A stretch of DNA of 32,908 nt from BOG-1112 sp964635325 (GTDB lineage: Bacteria; Bdellovibrionota_B; Oligoflexia; Oligoflexales; Bog-1112), in contig CAZWOL010000033.1 of NCBI GenBank assembly GCA_964635325.1, forward strand, positions 1 to 32,908, given 5' to 3'. Made by a program: the position numbers and the translations under genes. A model generated the notes under the pieces. It saw only the letters and a program-made list of their open reading frames with translations, made no database searches and was not told the origin of the DNA. The stretch's first letter is position 1. Each line of letters starts with the position of its first letter. Of this stretch, positions 16,487 through 24,667 are shown one piece after another.

Positions 16487-17473
16487 GTGAATCAAGTGCT
16501 CAGTCAAAATGAAGTCGATGCACTTCTCTCCGCTGTCTCCGACAGTAAGCTGGAGTACAATCCAGAGCCCGCTGCTGTAGATACCAACGTTGTGCATTAT
16601 GATTTAGCAAACCAAGATCGTATTATTCGGGGGCGTCTCCCAACGCTCGACATTATCCACGATCGTTTTATCCGTATGTTTCGTGTAACCCTCTCCAATT
16701 CACTCCGTAAACTTGCAAATTTAAGCGTTAACTCAACCGGACCTTTGAAATTTTCCGAATTTATGAACTCACTCCCCCTACCATCCTGTCTCAATATATT
16801 GCGTCTAGACCCACTTCGAGGAGCTGCCATACTCGTGATCGAGTCTAAGCTTCTTTATGCCTTGGTCGACAGTTTTTTTGGTGGCAACGATGTTCCATAC
16901 ACCAAGATCGAAGGTAAGGACTTCACCCAAATTGAAATCAAAATTGCACGACGAGTGGTTCTTGCAGCACTTGATGACCTAGAAAAAGCTTGGGAACCCG
17001 TCTACCCACTTAAGATTGGTTATAGCCGTACGGAGATCAACCCACAGTTTGTTGCTGTTGTACCTCCCTCTGATGTTGTCATTGCGACAACCTTCGATGT
17101 TGAGTTGGAGAAAGTTTCAGGGACTATCAAAATCGTTATTCCCTACGCAACCTTAGAACCGATCAAATCAAAGCTAACGGTCGGCTTTCAAAGTGAGCAG
17201 CTCGAGGTCGACTACATTTGGATCAACAGGATCAAAGAGCATGTACTCAAAACCAAAGTTGATGTTCGTGTGCGCTTAGGGGAAGCAGATATCAACATCA
17301 ATGACCTCGTAAACCTCGAGGTTGGAGATATCTTACAACTCAATAAGGATGCAGCATCATCACTCGAAATTGATGTTGAGGGTATTACCAAATTTTTTGG
17401 TGTTCCTGGGGTCCTACGTGGGCAGCGCGCCGTTCGCATTACAGAAACGTTGAACTCACTCAAACGCTCTTAG
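16487..17473 (+). CDS. fliM: Flagellar motor switch protein FliM
   Basis: FliM is a C-ring protein of the flagellar motor that binds phosphorylated CheY and sets rotation direction. The conserved N-terminal CheY-binding peptide LSQNEVDALLSAV starts at residue 4 from the GTG start. The middle CheC-like domain includes LPLPSCLNILRLDPLRGAA and a Phe/Gly-rich segment VDSFFGGND. The C-terminal SpoA/FliN-like domain has VRLGEADININDLVNLEVGDIL. The length of 328 residues is typical. No other flagellar or chemotaxis gene lies in the window, so fliM stands alone here. It converges on a histidine kinase gene with only 18 bases between them. Confidence 0.95.
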   Translation: MNQVLSQNEVDALLSAVSDSKLEYNPEPAAVDTNVVHYDLANQDRIIRGRLPTLDIIHDRFIRMFRVTLSNSLRKLANLSVNSTGPLKFSEFMNSLPLPSCLNILRLDPLRGAAILVIESKLLYALVDSFFGGNDVPYTKIEGKDFTQIEIKIARRVVLAALDDLEKAWEPVYPLKIGYSRTEINPQFVAVVPPSDVVIATTFDVELEKVSGTIKIVIPYATLEPIKSKLTVGFQSEQLEVDYIWINRIKEHVLKTKVDVRVRLGEADININDLVNLEVGDILQLNKDAASSLEIDVEGITKFFGVPGVLRGQRAVRITETLNSLKRS

Positions 17474-17491
17474 GCAAACACAAGTGCAGAC

Positions 17492-18667
17492 TCACTCCAT
17501 CCTCTGTATATTGAAGGCAACAGCAGATTTCGGCTCGTAGGCAATGGTGTCGAAGTCCAAACTTCTAGGAAAGCTAAGCAAGATTTGAACCCCGATACTT
17601 TCCTTTACCGTCAAATGAAGCAGACCTTTATGGCGAACGACAAGGTAACGCACCAAAGATAGACCCGTACCCATCCCACGTGCACTCGATGACAAGCTTG
17701 CAAAAGGATCGAATAACTGAGAAATCAGTTCACTAGCAATACCCCCAGCATTATCTTCATAATCAAAAAATATACGATCGTCATTTCGATAGGTTTTGAT
17801 AGCAATGACTTTGTAGTCTGTTTGACTCGTTGCGAAAGCATCTAAACTATTCAAAATCAACGTCTGAATAATAGTTTCCAATTGAAATCGATCACCATGT
17901 AGAGAATCCGATAGAGGACCGTAGGTGACACTGAGATTCAAATCATTTGTCTTAAATTTTAGGAGCCCAAGCGAGCTTTTCAATATTGAATTCAGATCAA
18001 GGTCGATCATAGGTTCAGAGTGTTGAGAGCGCACAAAGCTACTGAGATTCCTCATAACATCTTGCATGTATAATGCCGACTTAACGATAAGAGGAAGCTT
18101 ACTGGACTCCAAATCTTGAGACCTCATGTGACCCATCATCAATTCACTGAAACCAATAATTGTGCTGAGGGGACTACGTAACTCTTGAACCAGATGGGAT
18201 CCCATACTTGCAAGAGAAGTCGTACGTTTGACTTCAGCAAGATTCATTAGCTCGTTCTTAGATTCATTTTGATTTTGCACACTCGAGGTTTTTCTTAGCG
18301 TAGCTATGTAACGCAAGTCTGTTCCGGCCTGCCATAAACCCACATTGAGTTCGCAGCTAAACTTGGATGAATCTTTAGCAAAAGCCACCCCTCGTAGGAG
18401 TACTTGGGCATTAGCAATGAGACCATTTACCAAAAGATCTTTGAGCTCTCCGTGGTCTGGAGTGAAAATTTTGTCCAATGCTAAACTACTAAGCTCTTCT
18501 GCAGTCAAACCAAGCTCATTGCTTAACTGTATATTGCTAAATATGATGGTGAAATCACGCTCTAGTACCAACATAGATTCTGGAGCATTCTCAAAAACCT
18601 GTCTAAACGGATCTTCTCCGACAGAACTTTTCAGATCTTCCATAAGAAGACGATCATCCATAGGCAT
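17492..18667 (-). CDS. PAS-domain sensor histidine kinase lacking the phospho-acceptor His
   Basis: There is no membrane segment. A PAS domain covers about residues 15-130 (FENAPESMLVLERDFTIIFS). The dimerisation helix reads GSHLVQELRSPLSTIIGFSE, and Q161 sits where the phosphorylated His of HELRNPL normally lies. The HATPase domain keeps its N box (ILNSLDA), G1 box (DNAGGI), F box (LFDPFASL) and G2 box (GMGTGLSLV), so ATP binding looks intact. The ORF extends upstream to TTG at 18697. The ATG at 18667 has AGAGG about ten bases upstream and was preferred (391 residues). It may act as a pseudokinase or partner subunit, or use a different residue; no response regulator is adjacent. Confidence 0.85.
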   Translation of the reverse strand: MPMDDRLLMEDLKSSVGEDPFRQVFENAPESMLVLERDFTIIFSNIQLSNELGLTAEELSSLALDKIFTPDHGELKDLLVNGLIANAQVLLRGVAFAKDSSKFSCELNVGLWQAGTDLRYIATLRKTSSVQNQNESKNELMNLAEVKRTTSLASMGSHLVQELRSPLSTIIGFSELMMGHMRSQDLESSKLPLIVKSALYMQDVMRNLSSFVRSQHSEPMIDLDLNSILKSSLGLLKFKTNDLNLSVTYGPLSDSLHGDRFQLETIIQTLILNSLDAFATSQTDYKVIAIKTYRNDDRIFFDYEDNAGGIASELISQLFDPFASLSSSARGMGTGLSLVRYLVVRHKGLLHLTVKESIGVQILLSFPRSLDFDTIAYEPKSAVAFNIQRME

Positions 18668-18865
18668 CTTTATAGAACCTCTTTTTCCGAATACCAACGC
18701 TGCTTATTGAAGCCATCGGAAGTCTTGGAATTTTTTTAAGAAAAGGCTGCGCGATAACGCAATTCACTTGCTAAAGTCAATGATTTCAAAGCACTAAATA
18801 TTTTTCTGAACTTACGAAAAAAAAGAGAGTCGTCAGCTATTTTAGGAGTCTAGCTGCGCAGGCAG

Positions 18866-18871
18866 TATAAT
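18866..18871 (+). promoter_or_regulatory. Candidate -10 element (TATAAT)
   Basis: A perfect TATAAT lies 41 bases before the TTG start at 18912. No good -35 hexamer is seen at 16-18 bases upstream, so an activator-dependent or weak promoter is possible. The rest of the 18668-18897 gap is AT-rich with no other recognised element. Confidence 0.4.
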
Positions 18872-18897
18872 AACTATAGATCGATCTTAGCTAAGAT

Positions 18898-18903
18898 GGA
18901 GGG
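18898..18903 (+). promoter_or_regulatory. Ribosome binding site supporting a TTG start
   Basis: GGAGGG precedes TTG at 18912 by eight bases. No in-frame ATG with a comparable site exists nearby, and the N-terminal hydrophobic helix begins directly after this TTG. Confidence 0.7.
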
Positions 18904-18911
18904 CGCAGGCA

Positions 18912-20228
18912 TTGGCAAATTTCCTACTTGCGAGTCTAGGTGGCTTACTCTACTCGCTGGGAACACCCAGTGTCTTGAGTCAGCATAGTCTTTTTGGTTT
19001 TCCTCTTATCGCTCTTACTATTCTTTTCATTTTATGGGGAAGGACGCGTCGCTTTCAGGAGCGTTGTGTTCTTCTATTTGTTTTCTCATTGGTAGCCTGT
19101 CTAGTAGGATCATATACACCGCTTGCTCAGATCCCTTCAAATTCGACATGGGTAAAATTTTTTATAACCCCAGTATTAGCACTGTCCGTTATGTTCACCA
19201 CATTTGCAAATTTTTGGATCTTTATGCTCCTGCATCTTGGTCTAAAGCCACTATTTGAGAAAAAAGTGGTTCCTGGCAAATACACAAGCAGCTCAAAGAT
19301 AGGTGCTCCGACACGAGCGATCTTCTTCAAAGCGGATACTATAGTACTTACATTTTTTATAGCTGGAGCTCTTACTTTACTCGAATTTATAATTCCACAA
19401 ACACTACCCAATCACATCGGATTTTCGTGGATCAACCTAGCTCCCTACTTAGGTTTAGCTCCTATATTCGGACTTCCTCTCTTCTCCTTTCTAAGCTATC
19501 TGCTTGCTGGAATCATCAGTCAGCGCATACTCTCCAAAACTTGGGACTGGCCTTCACTCGTCCTGATGAGTACCTTGCTGCTAGTAAATTCACTCTCGGG
19601 ACTTACTCCTAAAGCTAGCGTAGGCAAGGTCACTCTTCGCGAAATTCAGCAAGCTGTTCAAAATGGAAGTGAAAACGAACTGCAAGCTAGCCTTGCTCCA
19701 ATCTTTCAGCATGCTCCACTCAGTTCACTGCACTTTCTGTTTCCCTCACTTCCACCTGTAAAGACACCGACAAGTTCCGATGCTTTGGTTTATACCAGAG
19801 GACGCATACCCGTATTAAAACTCCGTAGCTACGAAGCTCTTTTCTCCGAAAACTGGAACCAACAGCTTCGCAGCATGAGCGAACGACCTAAGTTTCTAGC
19901 TCTACAAAGCTCACCTCAGCAGACGATGATACCTTTCTCACAACTGACCATACTAAACGCTTGGAAAGCGATAGAGTACCAAATCCCCCTTGTACAATTT
20001 GACACACAACAGGGAGCCACAATATTTCATCCGACGGGATCTATAATACAATCAGGGACTCAAGATATTATTGTCGAGATTCCCTTGCTTCGACCTAGCC
20101 TCTACCAACGCTGGGGGCTGTTGAGTTTTATAGGATTGTGGATGCTACTACTCATTGCAGGATGGATCTACCAACGCTACACACATGCCATGCGTCGACC
20201 TTATAGCCGCACTCAGCTACTGTCTTAG
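18912..20228 (+). CDS. Lnt-like membrane protein with a degenerate nitrilase domain
   Basis: The architecture follows apolipoprotein N-acyltransferase (Lnt), which N-acylates lipoproteins in the inner membrane. There are about six N-terminal helices (LLYSLGTPSVLSQHSLFGFP, and later GFSWINLAPYLGLAPIFGLP), a periplasmic nitrilase-like domain (about 235-410) and a final helix before a basic tail. The C-terminal NAWKAIEYQIPLVQFDTQQG and PSLYQRWG match the Lnt pattern RAIE...RaanTG and T-LYxRfG. However, the triad known from E. coli (E267, K335, C387) is lost: the Cys of ICYE is S306 (LRSYEALF), the Glu position is near S279 (LFPSLPP), and the Lys-bearing segment is deleted. Length of 438 is below the usual ~510. 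It is probably a non-catalytic Lnt paralogue. Confidence 0.7.
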   Translation: MANFLLASLGGLLYSLGTPSVLSQHSLFGFPLIALTILFILWGRTRRFQERCVLLFVFSLVACLVGSYTPLAQIPSNSTWVKFFITPVLALSVMFTTFANFWIFMLLHLGLKPLFEKKVVPGKYTSSSKIGAPTRAIFFKADTIVLTFFIAGALTLLEFIIPQTLPNHIGFSWINLAPYLGLAPIFGLPLFSFLSYLLAGIISQRILSKTWDWPSLVLMSTLLLVNSLSGLTPKASVGKVTLREIQQAVQNGSENELQASLAPIFQHAPLSSLHFLFPSLPPVKTPTSSDALVYTRGRIPVLKLRSYEALFSENWNQQLRSMSERPKFLALQSSPQQTMIPFSQLTILNAWKAIEYQIPLVQFDTQQGATIFHPTGSIIQSGTQDIIVEIPLLRPSLYQRWGLLSFIGLWMLLLIAGWIYQRYTHAMRRPYSRTQLLS

Positions 20229-20270
20229 AATTTTCGACCACATCCTCTCAAGGTAAGAACAGTTACGAAC

Positions 20271-23200
20271 TTATCCGTTCACTGAGAAGTCTAAACTCAG
20301 CGATGGAATTGTCACGATACTGTTTAGGAATGCGTTGGTAGGAGAGATTTTCCATCGAGGCGCATCGATGCGAACCAAAGCCTTATCACTGCGTACTTGA
20401 AAGCGGATAGGGGTTTCGCCAGGAGATGCTGCAATGGCTTCTTTGATAGAGGAAACACAGTGCAAATCAGACTCCATACCAACAGTGATCGTTAGTGAAC
20501 GCGCCCGTAATTTGCGAATCTGCTGTACGTCGAGCACTTTTTCTATATTAAAGCGCATCGGCATCTCTTCATTTAATTTTTCAAGAGTCCCTTCGACCAA
20601 GACCAAAGAATTCGGCTCAGGCAATTTGTTTGCTTCGAGTGCAGAAGGAAACATGATTCCTTCGTGCAAGGCATCCTCTTGCTCGAGACATACGTAAGCC
20701 ATTAAGGAGCCACGCTTGCTACGACGCTGTTCAACCTTAGTCATCAGAGCAAAAACTGTAACTTTAACCTTGGTCTGCCCCTCGATCAGTCGATCAAAAT
20801 CTGCGATCCGCGCACTTGCAAAAGCTTTTGAATCAAAGCGAAAGAGCTTAAGTGGGTGTTCGGTCAAAAAGGTACCAAGAAGTTTTTTCTCCAGGAAAAG
20901 ATCGCTAATACGCCAGGTGCGTTCACCCTTGCGAAGAGTTGGATATTTTTGCTCATGCAACCAGTTTTCAGGCTTAGCTGTTGCTGCCTGCAGTCCCAAA
21001 TCAAAGAGCCCACGCTGTCCCGAAGAAGATGCCTCATGGTGACGCAAGCTGTATTCCACAGCCTGTCCCACCAACTCATCGAGCACTTTGCGACTGTATC
21101 CAAAATCATCAAGAGCTCCACATGCGACGAGGAGCTGCAAGTTTTTCTTACCAAGTTTGCCAAGATGAATGCGACGCGCAAGATCCGTGAGATTGCTAAA
21201 GACTCCCTTGGCTTCTCGTTGCTCTAATAGCGGACGTACAGAGCTTTCACCCAAGCCTTTGACAGCACATAGTGCAAAATCAATCTTCGCATCTTCTGGA
21301 ACATAAAATTCCAACTGACTGCGATTGATATTCGGCGTGAGCAATTCGATATTTAAACGTCGACAATCCTCTGCGTACTTGACCAATTTGTCAGTCGCAT
21401 CCATATCGCAGGTCATACACGCTGCAAGATAGCATTCTGGGAAAAAACACTTGAGATAGGCCGTCTGATAACTAATCAATCCATAAGCTGCAGAGTGAGA
21501 TTTGTTAAAACCGTACTTTGCAAATTCGGCCATGAGCTCAAAAATTTCTTCGGCTTTATCTTTGAAAACACCATTGGCTTCGGCACCACTAACAAAGCGT
21601 TCTTTTTGCTTTGCCATCTCCTCAGGGATCTTTTTACCCATCGCCTTACGCAGAAGATCCGCTTCACCAAGAGTGTAACCTGCAAGTACAGCTGCGATCT
21701 TTTGTACCTGCTCTTGGTAGAGAATCATCCCATAAGTATCTTTGAGAATCGGCTCCAACGATGGAAGCAAGTAGCTAATTTTTTGCTGACCATGCTTGCG
21801 TTTGACAAAGTCATCAACCATCCCTGAGCCCAGTGGACCAGGTCTAAAGAGCGCAACCAAAGCGATAATATCTTCAAACGATGACGGTTTGAGCTTACGC
21901 ACAAGCTGCGTCATCCCCGCACTCTCACACTGAAAAATCCCAACGGTATGACCCTGTGAGATCTGCTCATACACTTTGCTTACATTGAGAGGAATCTTGC
22001 TTATATCAAAGTCGGGATGGCCTCGCTTGCGGATGAGTGCAACTGCTTTGTCGATCACAGTAAGTGTTTTTAAACCAAGGAAGTCGAATTTGACGAGCCC
22101 TACTTTTTCGGTAGGTTTCATCTCATATTGTGTAATGTATGACGATCCATCTGTTGTATAGACTGGAACATAGTCCGTCATATCTCCGTCCGACATCACC
22201 ACACCCGCTGCATGCACAGATGTGTGCGAACTAAGACCCTCTAGTTTGAGAGCCTGTTCCATGCATTCGCGTAGTTCGTCATCTTTGTTCATTTCCTCTT
22301 TAATGCGAGGTTCTTGCTCAAGCGCATTTTGTAAGGTCAGACCAAGGTCATTTGGAAAGAGTTTCGTAAACTGATCTACACGATTAAAACCCAGACCTTT
22401 CGCACGTCCTACAGCTTTGACAGCACCCTTGGCGTTCATCTTTCCAAAGGTAGTGATCTGTGCAACGTTATTTTTTCCGTACTTATCTATGCAGTATTGG
22501 ATCACCGCTTCGCGACGCCACTGACAGAAGTCGACGTCAAAGTCTGGCATCGAAATACGTTCGGGATTAAGAAAGCGTTCGAAGATCAAATTGTATGGCA
22601 AAGGATCGAGATCCGTAATCAGCAAGGCATATGCAACCAATGAACCTGCACCGGAGCCCCGTCCAGGACCCACAGGAATTCCATTTTGCTTTGCCCAGCG
22701 AATAAAATCCTGAACGATCAAAAAGTAGTCGGCAAAACCCATCTTTGCAATAACATCGAGTTCGTAATTCAGACGATCCCAGTACTCCTTACGTTTGGCT
22801 TCATCCAATGATGCTCCGTAAAGTGGAGCCAAAGCATTGAGCCTATCTGTCAAACCTTCGGCAGCTAGGCGACGCATAGCAAGTTCGGAACTTTCTCCTT
22901 CCGGTAGATGAATCTTCGGAAGATAGTACTGACCTGTTTCAATCTTGACATGCGAGCAACGTTCCGCAATCAACAAAGTATTGGATAGCGCATCCGGATA
23001 GTCTTGAAAACGCTCCTGCATTTCTTCGTTATTCATCACATGAAAGTGAACATCACGCAGACGCTTACGGATATGATTGAGCGTCATGCTGTTTTTGATC
23101 GCAACAGCAAGAGCATGTGTATCTGCAAAATCACGGGTGAGATAGTGTGCGTTGGTACTTGCGACAATAGGCAGCTGCAGAAGACGAGCGATCTGCACCT

Positions 23201-23795
23201 GTCGCTGTATCTGCAAGCGCTGCTGAGGAAGTCCGTTATCTGTGAGTTCGGTATAAAAATTATCAGCACCAAAACAGGTTTGCATGCGCTGCACATACTC
23301 ACGCAAATGAGCGAGCGCTTCATCTTCTTGTGCTAATGAGGAAGGATCCGTACCATTGCACAGTTCATTCGCAAGATATGAAAACTCTCCATTATGGAAA
23401 GAACTCAATGCTATCAGACCCGACGCTCGTTCACTCAGAACATCCCAAGGTACAGTAGGTACATTTTTAAAGTTAGTACCAATGTAGCCGCTGGACACGA
23501 CCTTCAAGAGATTTTTGTAACCTTGAGTGTCTTTGGCAAGCAAGACAAGCTGGTGCACAGGTTGACCGGATAGCAAACCCGCAAGATAAATCTCACATCC
23601 GATGATTGGGGTGATACCTTGCTCTTTTGCTTTGAAATAAAATTCGATCGCTCCATGCAAATTGCTGTGATCGGTCAGAGCAACATGCGTATGCCCCATA
23701 GATTTCGCGTGTGCGATCAACGCAGGAATGCGGATACTACCATCCACAAAAGAATATTCACTATGAACATGAAGATGAACAAAGGGTGCTGTCAT
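20271..23795 (-). CDS. dnaE: DNA polymerase III alpha subunit (DnaE)
   Basis: This is the replicative polymerase subunit, family C, 1174 residues, close to the 1160 of E. coli. The PHP domain opens with FVHLHVHSEYSFVDGSIRI. The palm carries GPGRGSGAGSLVAY and the catalytic PDFDVDF with D418 and D420. The thumb and fingers include TTFGKMNAKGAVKAVGRA, GLSSHTSVHAAGVV and FRPGPLGSGMVDDF. A helix-hairpin-helix region and an OB fold (VKVTVFALMTKVEQRRSKRG) follow. It converges on the Lnt-like gene and is divergent from the gene at 23945. The ribosome site is weak (GAG about seven bases upstream). Confidence 0.97.
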   Translation of the reverse strand: MTAPFVHLHVHSEYSFVDGSIRIPALIAHAKSMGHTHVALTDHSNLHGAIEFYFKAKEQGITPIIGCEIYLAGLLSGQPVHQLVLLAKDTQGYKNLLKVVSSGYIGTNFKNVPTVPWDVLSERASGLIALSSFHNGEFSYLANELCNGTDPSSLAQEDEALAHLREYVQRMQTCFGADNFYTELTDNGLPQQRLQIQRQVQIARLLQLPIVASTNAHYLTRDFADTHALAVAIKNSMTLNHIRKRLRDVHFHVMNNEEMQERFQDYPDALSNTLLIAERCSHVKIETGQYYLPKIHLPEGESSELAMRRLAAEGLTDRLNALAPLYGASLDEAKRKEYWDRLNYELDVIAKMGFADYFLIVQDFIRWAKQNGIPVGPGRGSGAGSLVAYALLITDLDPLPYNLIFERFLNPERISMPDFDVDFCQWRREAVIQYCIDKYGKNNVAQITTFGKMNAKGAVKAVGRAKGLGFNRVDQFTKLFPNDLGLTLQNALEQEPRIKEEMNKDDELRECMEQALKLEGLSSHTSVHAAGVVMSDGDMTDYVPVYTTDGSSYITQYEMKPTEKVGLVKFDFLGLKTLTVIDKAVALIRKRGHPDFDISKIPLNVSKVYEQISQGHTVGIFQCESAGMTQLVRKLKPSSFEDIIALVALFRPGPLGSGMVDDFVKRKHGQQKISYLLPSLEPILKDTYGMILYQEQVQKIAAVLAGYTLGEADLLRKAMGKKIPEEMAKQKERFVSGAEANGVFKDKAEEIFELMAEFAKYGFNKSHSAAYGLISYQTAYLKCFFPECYLAACMTCDMDATDKLVKYAEDCRRLNIELLTPNINRSQLEFYVPEDAKIDFALCAVKGLGESSVRPLLEQREAKGVFSNLTDLARRIHLGKLGKKNLQLLVACGALDDFGYSRKVLDELVGQAVEYSLRHHEASSSGQRGLFDLGLQAATAKPENWLHEQKYPTLRKGERTWRISDLFLEKKLLGTFLTEHPLKLFRFDSKAFASARIADFDRLIEGQTKVKVTVFALMTKVEQRRSKRGSLMAYVCLEQEDALHEGIMFPSALEANKLPEPNSLVLVEGTLEKLNEEMPMRFNIEKVLDVQQIRKLRARSLTITVGMESDLHCVSSIKEAIAASPGETPIRFQVRSDKALVRIDAPRWKISPTNAFLNSIVTIPSLSLDFSVNG

Positions 23796-23944
23796 TTCTT
23801 ACTCAAAAAATCACGGGGGAGACCAGGGCCAATATATTGTACTCTTTGGTGCACAATACCTCAGATTTGCAACGGCGGGAATAATTTTTGCGTGCTCACA
23901 CGAGAATGTGATAGAAGGACGCTTTAAGTGCCTATGCGGAGTGT

Positions 23945-24667
23945 ATGTCCTGTATTTTACGCAATTTGAGCCGAATCGCGAAGCTGACGTCAATTCTTTC
24001 ATGCGTTCTTTTCTTCAGCCTTGCGGGATATGCACGCCAACATGAGGCGGCCTATTGGATTTGGGCTGGAATTCTACCCAACGAAGCCCCTCCAAGTAGC
24101 ATGCTGTATATTTACCAGGGAAGCATCAGCGGTGAGGACGCAAAGTTTCGCTTCCAAAAAAAAGGTGTGCACCCCCATCCTCTAAGCAGCCCTGGAATTT
24201 TTCTCTGCTACCGAGTTCAGGGTACAGTCTTTGATCACGAGCGCCTTCTTGCTCTTTTTCGCTACCATACGCAACTTTGGGAACGACACAAAGTCCCAGT
24301 ACTCGGCCTCCAAATCGACCACGATGTTGCAACTGCAAAAGTCAAAAACTACAGTTTGGTTTTAGAAAAAATTCGCTCACAGCTAGATCGACGTTTCCAA
24401 CTCAGCATCACTGGCCTTAGTGATTGGGCTTTGCGAGCTGACAGCAATGCTCTCGATGCACTGCATAAGAGTGTGGATGAAGTGGTCTATCAGAGCTACC
24501 AGATCCGTGATTATGTAGCGAATGCCGAAGCTGCTATTCATGCTTTGGATAAGCAGAAACGCACCTACAAACTCGGCCTCCTAGCAAGACGGCCTCTACC
24601 GTTTGTTCTCAACAAATCTTCAAACCGTTTGGGTATTGTTTATTTTCTGCAGAAGGAAGTTCTATGA
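23945..24667 (+). CDS. Exported DUF3142-like protein
   Basis: The N-terminus MSCILRNLSRIAKLTSILSC with the following VLFFSLAGYA is a signal peptide. The mature part begins AYWIWAGILP and contains VLGLQIDHDVATAK, a Tyr-centred helix, LSITGLSDWAL and SVDEVVYQSYQI. This order of strands resembles the DUF3142 family, a likely TIM-barrel-type secreted domain of unknown function; I recall this by pattern only. At 240 residues it may be complete or a short version. Its TGA overlaps the next ATG as ATGA, so the two genes are translationally coupled. The GGAG at 23938-23941 is only three bases from the ATG, which is unusually close. Confidence 0.6.
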   Translation: MSCILRNLSRIAKLTSILSCVLFFSLAGYARQHEAAYWIWAGILPNEAPPSSMLYIYQGSISGEDAKFRFQKKGVHPHPLSSPGIFLCYRVQGTVFDHERLLALFRYHTQLWERHKVPVLGLQIDHDVATAKVKNYSLVLEKIRSQLDRRFQLSITGLSDWALRADSNALDALHKSVDEVVYQSYQIRDYVANAEAAIHALDKQKRTYKLGLLARRPLPFVLNKSSNRLGIVYFLQKEVL

